DNA of 64,000 bases, from NCBI GenBank assembly GCA_963932465.1, contig OZ010792.1:281029836-281093835 (forward strand), given 5' to 3'. How positions within the stretch are numbered: the first letter of the stretch is position 1; the number at the start of each line of letters is the position of its first letter. Made by a program: the position numbers and the translations under genes. Below, piece by piece: positions 1 to 10,693 of the stretch. The stretch comes from Maratus speciosus. Lineage: Eukaryota; Arthropoda; Arachnida; Araneae; Salticidae. The notes beneath the pieces are model-generated. The model was not told the origin of the DNA. It searched no databases and worked only from the letters and a program-made list of their open reading frames with translations.

Positions 1-350
1 ACACACAGCTTTCATCTTCGTCATCAGATTCATTCACTATTTTCTTTTTTTCCAGAGTGTACCAACTTTTTCTCTTTTGCAGTTTTTGTTTTCATGCTTT
101 TGTCTTTGCTGTTTCTTGTTCTGCTTCCATAAAAACTAATAAATTTTTACGCAATTTCTTCTTTTTGTTTTGTTGTGCCATCATTTTTTTCTTTTCCGCT
201 TCTAACTGCTCTTGTCTGAGGGCTTCTTTAAATGGAGTATCAGTGATTACGGATTTCCTCTTTTTCTTCCCTTTCTTGGTGCCAAGCCTTGGTCCTGCCT
301 TTTCAAATGGTCTCAGTTGTTCACGTTTACGCAGTAAAAACGTGCGTAAA
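1..350 (-). pseudogene. Pogo/Tigger-like (CENP-B/jerky type) transposase C-terminus, broken
   Basis: On the minus strand the frame reads LRPFEKAGPRLGTKKGKKKR, then a basic stretch containing ITDTPFKEAL, a Lys/Glu-rich coiled-coil-like segment, and after an in-frame stop (TGA at 92-94) KKIVNESDDEDESC at the window edge. Pogo/Tigger-type DDE_1 transposases typically end this way: a Lys/Arg-rich linker, a TDTP-like motif and an acidic tail leading to a Cys-rich terminus. The catalytic core is absent; upstream of about 350 there is only element end sequence. The stop and missing core make it a dead fragment. Family-level assignment is good; the subfamily is unknown. Confidence 0.6.
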
Positions 351-744
351 GATGCCCCGATGTCAATGCGTAAACGTGCCCTGTCGTCATGTTTGGATTT
401 ATTTTTAACGTGAAACGAAAATTAATAATATTTCCGTTCATACAAATGCAGTTCTCAAAAAAGAATAAAATTCTGCTAATGTTCATATATTTGTTTATCC
501 TTAACTAAATATTATTAGTTCACAATAAGTTTCAATAAGTTCAACCCAAAATTTACTCACCTTGACAGAAAACAAGTTATCCTTTCCGCATGCTAGACCG
601 AAACTCGACTGACGCTCAAAAACGTGCGAGAATACCCGCTAGGGAACAGCATCAATCTGTCATGACTGGTGGCGCGCCAGTTATAACCCGTTTCGAAAAA
701 AGTGCACTGAGTAAACGTGCCCCATGCGTAAACGTGCCCCGGTC
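1..744 (-). mobile_element. Pogo/Tigger-like DNA transposon, one end only
   Basis: The element runs off the left edge of the window and ends at about 744, next to a TA dinucleotide (745-746). Read on the minus strand, the end begins GACCGGGGCACGTTTACG, followed at once by a second copy of GGGGCACGTTTAC, so the terminus carries a directly repeated motif (about 711-744). Variants of the motif recur inside the element near 326-385. The minus strand of the inner part encodes a transposase tail (see the pseudogene entry). The TA flank and the transposase type point to the pogo/Tigger branch of Tc1/mariner. The other end is not in the window, so length and mirrored terminus cannot be checked. Confidence 0.6.
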
Positions 745-803
745 TATCCTTATAGTTTATTTACACTGAAACTTTAACGTGGCCTTATCTGATACAGGTA
801 CCT

Positions 804-969
804 CATTGTTGAATCCAGGGTGTGACCCGGTGGGGGCATCCCCCTCCCGGAGCAATGAGATGTCCCCTTGGAAGATTTGAGATTTTGTGTTTTCATTTGT
901 CAAAAAGTGCAATCCCCCCCGGGAACCACAGAAATTCCTCCCGGAAAAAAGTGTCTGAATTCAACACTC
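804..969 (-). mobile_element. Short hAT-like miniature element (inverted copy of the one at 49985-50184)
   Basis: The ends read TTGTTGAATCCAGG and, inverted, GTTGAATTCAGACAC. The interior, including the CTCCCGGAGCAATGAGA stretch and GATTTGAGATTTTGT, matches 49985-50184 in opposite orientation. The other copy has CAGTGTTG termini and an 8-bp flanking near-duplication typical of hAT elements; here no target duplication is recognisable. Confidence 0.55.
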
Positions 970-1260
970 AAATAAAATTAAACAGCAGAGATGATTAGTT
1001 ATACATTGAGGTACGACATACATAGATAAATTTGTGTAAGCTTCTCTCTCTATCAGTAAAAATGGTAAATAAGTATGGAAATTAATCACAACTATGATGA
1101 AAATAATATAAAGACTAAAAATGATAATCAAATAATATATGTTGCATTGCCAATTTATCCACAATCAAGTGCTGAACAATCTTGTTTTTGTTTACATATT
1201 TAGTAGCAGATGTTAATTACACCTGCGAGAGCATTTCCAGTGCATCCTCTTAACATACTG
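970..1260. other. AT-rich spacer, nothing recognised
   Basis: Low-complexity AT-rich sequence. A 67-codon open frame on the minus strand is hydrophobic and has no recognisable motif; I do not regard it as a gene. Confidence 0.5.
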
Positions 1261-1652
1261 TTTTATCACTTAAACAGTCTAATTAAAAATCCACTGATTT
1301 TTTTTTTCTTTGCCATCGATAACGACTTGTTAAAAAATCATTACAGCTACATGCAGACAAATTAATTATCATAATGGTTATTCTTCCTGAGATACGGAAA
1401 TTTTTATCGCACTGACATCGATTCTGTTTATGACTTCAGCATTAATAATCTGTAGATGTAGACACAAGTAGTGAATGCATTCGAGACAATTTATTAAGTA
1501 ATATGACGAAAAAAGAAAAAAAACGTACACAAAAATTATTTGTTTTGAGTTGCGTCAACAAATGTTAATTTAGTGTTAGGGGCAATCCGTAAATTGCGTG
1601 AACTATAAAACAGGAAAAATCTTTAAAAATTTATTAGCATAGCGAAATGTGG

Positions 1653-1671
1653 GGAGGGGGGGGGGGGGGGA
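1653..1671 (+). repeat. Poly-G run
   Basis: A nearly uninterrupted G run lies inside the first copy of the large repeat and is absent from the other two copies, so it arose after the triplication. Confidence 0.8.
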
Positions 1672-2739
1672 TCGGATCAGGAAAAAAATTTCGTTATTAC
1701 ATTTGTTTGTCTATCGATTTTTTCTTCTTTAAAAAACTGCAGTAAATCATGCAATTTTACATATAACTGTTAAAACTTCAAAAGTTTGTTCAATTTATAT
1801 CCTCTATCTCTAATTTGAAAGGCCGTCATCAATTCTTGCTGTCTCGAAATTCCGTAAAACATGTATATTGTTTTAGTTCTAATTGCTTGCTACATTATCA
1901 CTGCAAACTAAAATATTTTAAATTATTGAAAATTAACTAGTCGTGCTTCTCCCATGCAGAACTCGTTTTAAGGGATTGTGAAAAGAAATCAATGTTGTTG
2001 TTGTTTTGCAAACTGTCTAGGTAAATTTTATGCAGCTTTTTCAAAAAATTAATTTTTACAAAAAAAGTGTGTAGGTAGCTTCTGGAATGCGAAACGGTCA
2101 TCATCGCATTCGTTTCTTGTGGTTACGCGCTTCAAGCACTTTGATAAAGTAGATTATGATAATAGGGAAAATCACTAACTACTATGCGAAGAAGTTTTGC
2201 CGAGGAGACTGGGATCTATGCCCACATCTCCGGATATTGAGCAAACTAGGATAATTAACAAGGTGCTATTCCGTAAGCACCACTGAAAGCATTAAAAATT
2301 TTTGTAGGGAGGAGTGGGGGCTGCGACCTAAGTTCTTGAGTTCAAGATTAAAAAAAATAATGAACATGAGGTATAATTTAGTACCCTAATTAATAATTTT
2401 TTCCGGTGTGCACAGTTATTAATTTCTTTAAATACAGGAAATTGACAACTGTAAAGACAAAATAATTATAAGAATGATTATTCTTTCTGAGAAATTTTTA
2501 TCTCGGTGATATCGATTCTATTCATACACAAAATATTTGTTTTGAATTGCGTCAACAAATATAATTTAGTATATTAGGGGAGTTTCATAAATTGCGTAAT
2601 CAATAAAAGAGGAGTATATTTTTTCTTTAAAAGCAGCAAATCTCGCAAGTTTACAAGTAAGTGTTGAAAACTTCAAAAGTTGTTTCATTTATCTTCTCTG
2701 TTTTGAAGAGAGGTGGTGATTCCTACTATCTCAAAATTC

Positions 2740-2935
2740 TGTAAAACGTGCACTTTGTTTTGATTATCACCGGTTTTTCAAAACAGAAAATTTTGCCTAA
2801 TTAAATCGGGAAAATGCTCCGATTAAATAACACAAAACTTACAATAAAAAATAATTGGTGGGATTAAACATGGAATCTGATCAACTTACGCGTCACGTAT
2901 ACGTGACGCTCGTCACCAAGGGGTTAGCAATTACC
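2740..2935 (-). mobile_element. Fragment of a TTAA-type miniature element
   Basis: The interior (ATCACCGGTTTTTCAAAACA, then ATTAAATCGGGAAAATGCTC) is the inverted equivalent of the interior of the TTAA-flanked element at 27307-27615. The right end, CGCTCGTCACCAAGGGGTTAG, resembles the GC-containing, TTAA-adjacent ends of that class. The opposite terminus is not recognisable, so this is probably a truncated copy. Confidence 0.45.
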
Positions 2936-3048
2936 GATTTCACTTCAGTAAAAATAATAAATTTCGCTGACGCGACTTCTACCCTACCAAACTGTAGATG
3001 TACAAACAAGTAGTGACTATGTATATTTGAAGCTATTAAGTAATCTGA

Positions 3049-3060
3049 CACACACATACA

Positions 3061-3095
<35 letters not shown>

Positions 3096-3096
3096 A
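3049..3096 (+). repeat. (CA)n followed by poly-A
   Basis: A CA dinucleotide microsatellite of about 13 units passes directly into about 22 A residues. Confidence 0.9.
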
Positions 3097-3595
3097 CCTG
3101 CGAACTAGACATACATGTTTAAACACCACTTATTTTCATTTGCGTCAACAAATATTAATTTAGCATTAGGGAATTTCCATAAATTACACAGCTTTCAAAG
3201 AAGAAGAATCTTTGAACTTTTATTTGTAGAGCGAAAAAGAGAAAACAGATGAGGAAAATCTTACGTGCCTAAAGTTTGTTTGCATGTTGATTTTTCCTTT
3301 CTTGAAAATCCTGAACAAATCACGCAATTTTACAAATAACTGAACTCATAACTCCAAAAGTTGATCAATTTGTTTTCCCTGTTTGGCAGGGTCGGTTATT
3401 CTTGTTATCTATAAATTATGTTAAACGCTCATGTTCGTTTTGATTCTAATTGCTTGTTACATCATCAGCGCAAGCTAAGTGATTTCAAATTATCGAAAGC
3501 TCAAGCACGATAATTATTAACAGGAACAAACGCAGAAAATAAAGCACATTTTAGAACCGTAATTAGTAGTTAGTTTTTTCCAACGTAATTATTAG

Positions 3596-4246
3596 TAAGG
3601 ATCGACCGAAACCGAATTTCGGTAATCTTCCTATCTTCAGCCGAAAACAAAAATGTCCAATTTTTTAAAACAATTAATGCATGCATAAATATACAGAATT
3701 ATTAATTAAATATACGTGTAATTAATTATACGTGTGGTCCAAGTTACCTCTGGCCAAAAATTTCTATTTTCATATAACAAAATGTAATTAATTCATCTAC
3801 GACACAGAATTATTTCCTAATTATACGAATTTGATCTCATAAAAAATATTTTAAATATAAATACCTAGATTTATCTTTTATAATGGTTTTTGTAAATGAT
3901 CAGGTATTATACTAAACTTCTGCAGTTTCAACAGTTTCTAAGTCTGCAGCTTTTAATAAACAAGTGAAAAGCGTCTTCAAAGTTTAGTCATATATGCATT
4001 GTTTGCTTTGTACTTTGCATTCACGTCTTGAGTCAGTCAACAACAAAGTTCACAGCAATAAATAGTGTCTTATTTGAAGCGATACAGCTCAAAACAATGA
4101 GTAATGGATTTTTGGAATACAGATAGTTTCGGTCGAGTATCGGTCATTCCGAATTTTCGGCTGTATTTTAGTCGGGAATTCGTTTTCGGCGAAACTCAGA
4201 TTTCGGGTCGAAAACGGAATGAAACCGAATTTTCGGTCGCTCCCTA
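3596..4246 (+). mobile_element. hAT-like non-autonomous element, copy 1 (8-bp TSD)
   Basis: Terminal inverted repeats: left TAAGGATCGACCGAAACCG, right the inverse of TAGGGAGCGACCGAAAATTC. The element is flanked by an exact 8-bp direct duplication ATTATTAG (3588-3595 and 4247-4254), the hAT signature. No reading frame. The same element is present in inverse orientation at 45792-46593, sharing the GCATTCACGTCTTGAGTCAG stretch, the GTAATTAATTCATC stretch and the Gln/Asn-poor AT-rich core. Confidence 0.85.
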
Positions 4247-4326
4247 ATTATTAGTTTATTTAAAATGATATTCCCTGTAAGACCAACGAGTACTTCAAGA
4301 ACTCAAATGATAAAGGTAATATTTGA

Positions 4327-4327
<1 letters not shown>

Positions 4328-4357
<30 letters not shown>
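4328..4357 (+). repeat. Poly-A run
   Basis: About 30 consecutive A residues immediately precede the dispersed repeat that starts near 4359. The other copies of that repeat have no such run, so it may be a later expansion. Confidence 0.9.
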
Positions 4358-4358
<1 letters not shown>

Positions 4359-4824
4359 AAGTCGGAAATCGTATGTCAAACATGGCAAATCAGGTGCGTT
4401 CATACTATAATTAGCTTTATAAATATACAGATGTTGGTGCAATAGCTGTTGCACTCTTATGCAAAAATGCATGAATACAAAATTTACTACGTTTATATAT
4501 ATTAAATTCAGTAATACGGAAATAATAAAGCTCCATCTTAAATAAGACGTAATTCCCATGGCAACCTAGAACCATTACTTATCATGGGATATCACTGAAT
4601 TAATTATATATGATAGGATTTAATATAATGAAGAAAACTTTTATTAATATCTTTTTAAGTTGTGATTCGATTTTCATAAAATTTGAAATGACTCGCCAAA
4701 ATAATATAACGATTATATATATTAAATTTCAAACCATCCAGTTGTGTAGTTTTTTTCGGTGTTAGATGCGGAAAGACAGACGAACGAACCAGGCGACGAC
4801 ATTTATATAATTACGATATTTGCC
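4359..4824 (+). repeat. Dispersed repeat R1, copy 1
   Basis: Starts AAGTCGGAAATCGTATGTCA and contains GTGCAATAGCTGTTGCACTC, then GATTCGATTTTCATAAAATT and AAATGACTCG, ending with an AGACAGACGAACGAAC segment and TTTATATAATTACGA. Copies lie at 55284-55860 and 57479-57935 in the same orientation. There are no terminal inverted repeats and no reading frame; a retroposed or Helitron-type origin is possible but unproven. Confidence 0.7.
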
Positions 4825-4911
4825 ATAGACAATAATGTAATGGAAATACTTTTGCGTGTGTGTAAATAAACTATAAACATTACATACTTTATTTTCAATA
4901 CCGAACTACTG

Positions 4912-5735
4912 TGTTGTAGATTAGATTATGGAAGATTCCCCAGTAGTCGCTCTTGCTCTCATTCGTTGATAAAAGTTACTAGTGATGCGAGGTGTCCCAA
5001 TTTTCAGGAATTCTGAGACCTGTTACGCGTAACTATTGAGTGAGACGCCAAATCTTCCGATTTTTCGTGATGTACAAATTCTTTTAAATTTCCTTTCGTA
5101 CCCATGCTATTTGTTAATCTGCATCAAGTAGAACTTAATATAGTTAAACCTGTGAAAAACTGAAACACCATTTTTTGTTTTTGTGTTCCGAAAAACCCCA
5201 ATGTTGTAGAAATTGTTCTGTTGTAGATTAGGATTATGGCAGATTCCCCAATAGTCACTGTTGCTCTCATTCGTTGATAAAAGGTTGGTACTAGTGTTGT
5301 GAGATGTCCCGATTTTCAGGAATTCTAAGATTTGTCTCGCGTAACTATTGTGCGGGACGCAAAAAATTCCAATTTTTCGTGATATACAAATTTCTTTTCG
5401 TACCCATCCTATTTGTTAATCTGCATCAAGTAGAACTTAATATAGTTAAACCTGTGAAAAACCGATTTTCGTTTTTGTGTTCCGAAAACCCCCAATGTTG
5501 TAGGTTAGGATTATGGAAGATTTCCCAGTAGTCAATGTTGCTTTCATTTGTTGATAAAAGTTACTAATACAGCGAGGTGTCCTTATTTTCAGGAATTCTG
5601 AGATTTGTCTCGCGTAACTATTGCGCGGGACGCAAAAAATCCCAGTGTTTCGTGATGTACGAATTCTTTTAAATGTCTTTTCGTACCATGTTATTTGTAA
5701 GTTTGCCTCGATTGGAACTTAATACAATAAAACCT
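4912..5735 (+). repeat. Tandem repeat, three units of about 280-305 bp
   Basis: Units begin at 4912, 5219 and 5496 with TGTTGTAG(A/G)TTAGGATTATGG and continue with AGATTCCCCAGTAGTC, TTTTCAGGAATTCT, CGCGTAACTATTG and GTTAATCTGCATCAAGTAGA. Unit 1 is about 30 bp longer than unit 2. A distant single copy appears near 58090. Each unit ends in AACTTAATATAGTTAAACCTGTGAAAA, the same kind of sequence that opens the pogo-like element just downstream, so the array may be an internal amplification of that element. Confidence 0.8.
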
Positions 5736-6068
5736 GTGAAAACAGAACTCGTCCATAACGATTTTTATTAGTAATTCCACGAAAGGAATACCGTAGAAAT
5801 CTAACTGTTAAGACGGAAACCTGTCCAAGATTGAATATTGTTCCAGTTCCTATCGATTCTGTTTTTGTAGGTTTTAATATGTTTTGTTTAGTAAAACCTA
5901 TATAAAAGGGACTTGCCTGTAACGAAACCTTTATTTAAGCGTAAAAATTTATAGTCCCTATGGAAGGAATATCACACAACTACAACTGTACAATCAGAAA
6001 CCTCTCCGAAACTAAATTTGTTTCTGATCCCAGCGATTCACTATCGGGGACGCTATAATAAAGAAGTA
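5735..6068 (+). mobile_element. Degenerate pogo-like miniature element
   Basis: Begins TAAAACCTGTGAAAACAG with CGTCCATAACG, has internal CCTGTCC and TAGTCCCTATGGAAGGAAT, and ends GGGGACGCTATAATAAAG. This order (an 'acctgt...cataacg' start, a 'gtccctatgg' middle and a 'ggacgctataataaag' end) is familiar from pogo/Tigger-type miniature elements of arthropods. No clear TA-flanked terminal repeat remains. Assignment is by resemblance only. Confidence 0.4.
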
Positions 6069-6260
6069 CCATATTTTTACATTCTGTTTTAGGATTTTTC
6101 GGCCTCATACAATTTTTTTTAATCTGCGCATGTTGCGCATAATCTTGGATATATACATTTCTATTCTATTCTATTATAATTATTAGTTAATCCTTTGTAT
6201 CACTGAGTTGCATTGCATATCGGAAAACATACCCAAATGTTACTTATCCACTGGGCTTTA

Positions 6261-6478
6261 GCTCCTTGAGGGGCGGTGGGATATATGTTATCCCACCTAC
6301 GATTAATGAAAATTTGCACCAGAAAATTTTGATTAAATTTTACTTTTCTAACTTTGGTGGAATTAAGTCGTAAAATTGCTTTTCCTTATTTTGCAATAAT
6401 TTTTTTTGCGGATTCCGGTGTGAATTTACAGAACGACGGTCGACATTACAGAAACACAACTGCTTGCCCCTCAAAGGG
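6261..6478. mobile_element. TTAA-type miniature element (piggyBac-like)
   Basis: Ends are inverted repeats: left GCTCCTTGAGGGGC, right inverse CCCTTTGAGGGGC. The right flank is TTAA (6479-6482) and the left is a mutated TTTA (6257-6260). The AT-rich interior contains TTTTACTTTTCTAAC. No reading frame. TTAA target duplication is the hallmark of the piggyBac superfamily. Confidence 0.6.
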
Positions 6479-6482
6479 TTAA

Positions 6483-6791
6483 AAGACGATTTTATTTATT
6501 GCTGCTATCTCCCAAAACAGCAGTTAATATAAATTGTTCATATATTTCTCAACAGACTGCAATACTGAATTAATTTTTCGTGCCCAAGTTTTATTTATCA
6601 CTTGAGCAGTCTCACATTATATCGTAAATTTTGTAAAAGTAAAAAAGCTGGAGATGTTCGAAAATATTTTTTTTTTACAAACGCAACTCTGTATACTTTA
6701 CAATTATGTATTGAAAAAGTCACAATATTTATGAGAAGTATGTAGTTTTCTGTTTATTGCAGATGTGAAAAAAAGTACCTTTTAGTTAATA
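6483..6791. other. AT-rich spacer, nothing recognised
   Basis: No open frame, repeat or terminal repeat identified between the TTAA element and the mariner. Confidence 0.5.
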
Positions 6792-7415
6792 TACAGGGTG
6801 GTTATAATTAAAGTTCCAGTTTGAAATGTTCATAAAAGGAAAACTACTGAACCAAATATTATAAAACTTCGTAATAGTTTAAAGGAGGTCATGGGAATTT
6901 ATTTCCCGCAGAAAAAAGAAGTTCAAATACTCACCACCAGGGGGACAATACCCTTTTGTGACACGGGTTTAACATTTTTTGTTCCCTTAAGAAACATTGA
7001 CCTAAACAAAATTACTAAGGCGTTATTTAATGGCGTTAATGGCGACGAAAGTCGAGTGCTCCATCTGTGTAATAAAATCTATTCGTGTTCTTAAACGTTC
7101 AAACTAAAAATTAGCGATCACAAAATTTGAGATCGCAAATGTGTTTGCATTCTGGAAATCGTTTTCTTACAGATCGCTTATTTGTGATTTTTGAAGCCTG
7201 AATTCGGCCTTAAGGCACTAATATAAGGGTTTAAAATGTTTCCAATCGTTTCTAAAATGAAACTGTTTGTGGGATTATACAAAACCGCAATGGCTTGTAT
7301 TTAGCTTACAGCAGAAGAAAAAAATTAGATTTATGCAAATGTGCTTTACAAGTCATTAGATTTGTCACATGAAAGCGAGCCTGTTTGTCAGAGTTCTCAT
7401 CGTTACGAATCGACA

Positions 7416-8507
7416 ATGACTCTAACCATGCAAGACCGTGTTTTTCACGTTAAATGTTATTATGAATGCGATAGCAATGAACGGCGAGCTTTGCAAAGGT
7501 ATCGTTCAGTAAAAGGAATACGCCGAGGGCTAATGACACCACAGGGTTTGAGGAAAATGATGGCAAAGTTTGAAGTCACGGGTTTGTTGTATCCTGCACC
7601 TGAGAAGGGAAGGAAATCTGTTTCTATGGAAACCGAGGAGGTTGTTGCATTAACAGTGGAGAAGCAACAATGGAAAGCCCACACGGTACGTGCTGTCGCA
7701 CGTCGAATGGACGTATCATGGAGTACGGTATCCAAATTTGTCCGTAAAGTGTTTCAGTTCTACCCATACAAAATCAAAGATGTTCAAGAACTTCAATGTA
7801 ACGATCCTGCTGCAAGGGAATCTTTCGCTTTGGAATTCCTTGCACGGATGGAAGTGGATGAACATTAGCCATGGAACATTTTGTAGCCAGATAAGGCCCT
7901 AAATGGCGATGTCAGCACGCATAACTTCAGGATTTGGACGAAACAAATCTCTCATGTTGTGCACCCAGTTCCATTGCATTCTCTTAAAGTCACTGTTTGG
8001 TGTGGTATGACAGCAAGTTTCATAATTGGGCCATTTTTCTTTGACGAGCAGTCGACAGTTGGACCTGTTACATGCACTGTGACTGCAGCTCTCTTAGCGC
8101 CAATTTAAAACGTTTCGTCATTCCTGAACGCCAGCCAACGTGGCATTTTAGACTCTACGACTTTTATGCGGGACGGAGCCTCACCGCACATTGGTACGTG
8201 TCAAACAGTTACTTAAGCAACATTTCACGAATGAACGGGTTATAGGACGAACCTTCCCCACTTCTTGGCCACCCCGTTCACCAGACCTCAACAACTGTGA
8301 CTTTTGACTGTGGGTTATTTCAAAAGCACTGTTTATGGTGATAATCTAAACAATTTGGCGGAATTGAAAGAAACACCGACACGTCCGTAACATTCTTCCT
8401 GATATGCAAAGAGCTACTGTTGAGCATGCATGATTGTTGATAATGCAGTAATACGATATCACTTGCTTTCGGAAAATGGTGAGCGCCACATTGAACATGC
8501 TTTGTAA
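7416..8507 (+). pseudogene. Mariner transposase (DUF4817 HTH + DDE), disrupted
   Basis: Start chosen at the Met of MTLTMQDRVFHVKCYYE, the usual start of DUF4817-type mariner proteins; an open frame extends upstream to 7341 but does not look like the family. The N-terminal helix-turn-helix region reads RRGLMTPQGLRKMMAKFE, then PAPEKGRKS, a second HTH (ARRMDVSWSTVSKFVRK) and YPYKIKDVQELQ, ending at a stop at 7866. Downstream in the same frame the core is still visible: a first-Asp region with its Trp replaced by a stop (NIL*PDKAL), VTVWCGMTASFIIGPFFF, and the second-Asp motif TFMRDGASPHI. The third-Asp motif PPRSPDLNNCDF lies in another frame. Several stops and at least one frameshift make it non-functional. 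C-terminal end: GERHIEHAL and a stop. Confidence 0.88.
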
Positions 8508-8611
8508 CGCGTTTCAGAAACGATTAAACACATTTTAAACCGATTTCTTCATGTCTTTCGTTTACAATATTGCATGCAGCGCCATTTCACTCTCTGATGG
8601 TGAGTATTTCA

Positions 8612-8638
8612 TTTTTTTTTTTTTTTTTTTTTTTTTTT
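8612..8638 (+). repeat. Poly-T run
   Basis: About 27 T residues lie just inside the right terminal repeat of the mariner. Confidence 0.9.
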
Positions 8639-8757
8639 GGCTGGAAATAAATTTCCATGACCTCTTTTAAACTATTACCAAGTTTGTTAACATTTGGTCT
8701 AGTAGTTTTCCTTTTATGACCATTTCAAACTGGAACTTAAATTTTAACCACCCTGTA

Positions 8758-9665
8758 TTTTTATTATTATGTTGTAATTTTTTTAATTATTTTTTACATG
8801 TTTAAGTTGATGTATTCTAACGCCTTAGTAAATATTTTGCAAATTCGAGATGATGAGTCACAAAGGGTTAATTTATATCTTGTCTATTTTCTTGTGATTT
8901 AATAAATACTATATTAATTGAAAAAAAATTATATAGATAGATAGATAGATATCTTGAGTCTCTAGTATTCCAGATCTATCCGAAGGCATGATAAGCATTA
9001 GTGATTGGTAGAATGAATGATTTTACTATTAGAATGAATCATTCTGTCATGCGCAAAAGCAAAGCTGCGAACCTTTGTTTTTTAAGAATTCAATTTCTAC
9101 CAGGAATTCTGTATGAAAAAAAGAATTTTGTTATTTTACGTAGAAAGAATTAAATAACCGAACGACCCATCCAATAGTAAACTCATTCCTTCCGCCCATC
9201 ACTAGTAAGCATGATTATTGATAGTAAGTTCCAAAAATCTTGGAATTATCAAAGTCATTCCGCCCAGAAATGCTCGATTCATAATAAAGTCGCCATCCGG
9301 TGCCTTACTGTTGAGAAAGAAAAGACACTTAATACAATAGATCTCTTAATACTCTATCAGTAAGAGATAAACGAAGATTCTATTCGTACTAACGACCTCC
9401 GAAGATTATAAAATTGCCAAAAGAGCAGATAATTCATTCCGTGGCGCCTTCCTCGGGGCAAGGGTTGTTGTTGGAGTATTTCTGACTTTTGCTATTCTAT
9501 TTTACTTCGTTTAATTCATACTGTAACAATAAGGAAGATGGGAATTACAAATAAACGTAATTTTAATATGTTTTTTGAAAGAATACTAACAGGAAAAAAT
9601 AAAAGAAATAAGTAAGTAAAGGGTTATAAAAGGAAACGAAAGTTAAATGGTTTTTAATCAGAATG
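8758..9665. other. Spacer with a short tetranucleotide repeat
   Basis: AT-rich. It contains ATAGATAGATAGATAGATAT near 8934-8952 and CACAAAGGGTTAA near 8860, which resembles a lone TTAA-element end. No gene or complete element seen. Confidence 0.45.
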
Positions 9666-9670
9666 GTTAA

Positions 9671-9869
9671 CACTATTTCTACCGGTGTCAAATGACGCCT
9701 TTTAAGATTTTGATTTTTAGATATTTTATCCTTAATTTTTTAACTAAAATAATCACAAATCCTCTTTCAATACACTCAACACTTATGACTGTGTTAGTTT
9801 AAGAATTACAAATTAAAGAACCACAAGTGAAAATTTTAAAAGATGGCATTTAACACCGGTAAAAATAAG
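9671..9869. mobile_element. TTAA-type miniature element
   Basis: Inverted ends: left CACTATTTCTACCGGTGTCA followed by AATGACGCCTTTTAAGATTT, right inverse CCTTATTTTTACCGGTGTTA followed by AATGCCATCTTTTAAAATTT. Left flank TTAA (9667-9670); the right flank is mutated. No coding potential. Confidence 0.65.
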
Positions 9870-10129
9870 GAAATTTCATATTTAAATTTTAACAGATGTC
9901 ACAGGATAATCACACAATTACACTGTAAAACAGTATGTGAGAGCGCTCCATCGAAAGATGAATAAAAGGCGCGACTAACTCATAGGATGGTGTTTTTGTA
10001 CTAAACTTTTTGTACTGGGCTGTTATAATTAAAATTCACCTATTCAAAAGCCTCTAGTGATAGAACCAAAGTTCCAAATGAAACACAATTTCGGTAGAGT
10101 TTGTAGTTAAATTGAAAGTTACAAGTTAA

Positions 10130-10361
10130 CCCGGGAGAACTCGCTTTTTAGAATTTATCTCATGGTGCCCATTTGCTTTTCTTTTACTTCACATTCGCTT
10201 AATATTATTCTTTTTGCTTGGCTTAGTACTTTTACTCACAAATAGGTAAAATAATTGAAATAACATTTTAAAATTTTAATTAAAATGAAAAATGGTTTAA
10301 ATGAGAGTCTTAAAAAAAGTATGACGGTGAGAGAAAATTTCATGCAGCGAGTTCTCCCGGG
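10130..10361. mobile_element. TTAA-flanked miniature element
   Basis: A 232-bp element exactly flanked by TTAA (10126-10129, 10362-10365). Ends: CCCGGGAGAACTCGC on both sides as an inverted repeat, extending with mismatches to about 35 bp (TAGAATTTATCTCA against the inverse of TGAGAGAAAATTTCA). No reading frame. Piggybac-like by target site. Confidence 0.85.
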
Positions 10362-10693
10362 TTAAACTATAAAAATTGAAAAAAGCAGCGGTCTGTGAGA
10401 TCGGTAACATCAGTTAAAAGTTTAAACTATAAATCCAAATTCTTAAAGGTATTGAAAAGGTTTTAGGGGATGGGGTTATTTTAATTCATTTATCTTAGGA
10501 TTTGCAATCAAATGTTTTAAATCAGCGGTTCCCAACCTTTATTGGTGCGCGACCAACCTTTAAGTAAAAATTTTTTTCGCGACCCATTGTAATAAGGGTG
10601 TATATCTGTGTGGAAATTGTTGTATGACCTCTAGAAGCTATCGGCTATCCTATCCTACGAAAAAGGCCTATTTTCATGCGAAGGATACACTAT

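Larger units (their letters stand above)
1260..3490 (+). repeat. Three diverged direct copies of a large repeat
   Basis: The same string of landmarks recurs in order. GCGTCAACAAAT followed by AATTTAGT/AATTTAGC occurs near 1553, 2548 and 3143. A segment TTCAAAAGTT...TTCTCTGTTT...GTAAAACGTGC recurs near 1778, 2670 and 3353. ATTATTCTTCCTGAGA...ATCGATTCT occurs near 1378 and 2476. CTGTAGATGTA...ACAAGTAGTGA occurs near 1450 and 2993. Copies are separated by about 600-1000 bp and interrupted by other elements. No coding potential is visible. This is an old tandem or segmental triplication of an unidentified sequence. Confidence 0.6.
6794..8755 (+). mobile_element. Mariner-like transposon, full length, inactive
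   Basis: A 1962-bp element flanked by TA (6792-6793 and 8756-8757). Long terminal inverted repeats of about 115 bp begin CAGGGTGGTTATAATTAAAG at the left and CAGGGTGGTTAAAATTTAAG at the right (inverse) and stay alignable to TTTAAAGGAGGTCATGG. It contains a broken DUF4817-plus-DDE transposase. A poly-T run (8612-8638) lies near the right repeat. The moderate divergence between the two repeats, together with stops and frameshifts in the gene, indicates an old copy. Confidence 0.9.

Noticed and set aside
57..413. 118-codon plus-strand open frame
   Set aside because: It is the antisense shadow of the pogo-like transposase tail on the minus strand; its Phe/Cys/Ser-rich composition mirrors Lys/Glu-rich codons.
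4912..5735. CRISPR-like array
   Set aside because: Units are about 280-305 bp and contiguous, without short repeats and unique spacers; the window is eukaryotic.
7460..7735. 91-codon minus-strand frame
   Set aside because: Antisense shadow of the mariner transposase frame on the plus strand.
8859..8876. Lone TTAA element end (CACAAAGGGTTAA)
   Set aside because: No mirrored partner was found within 2 kb, so an element could not be bounded.
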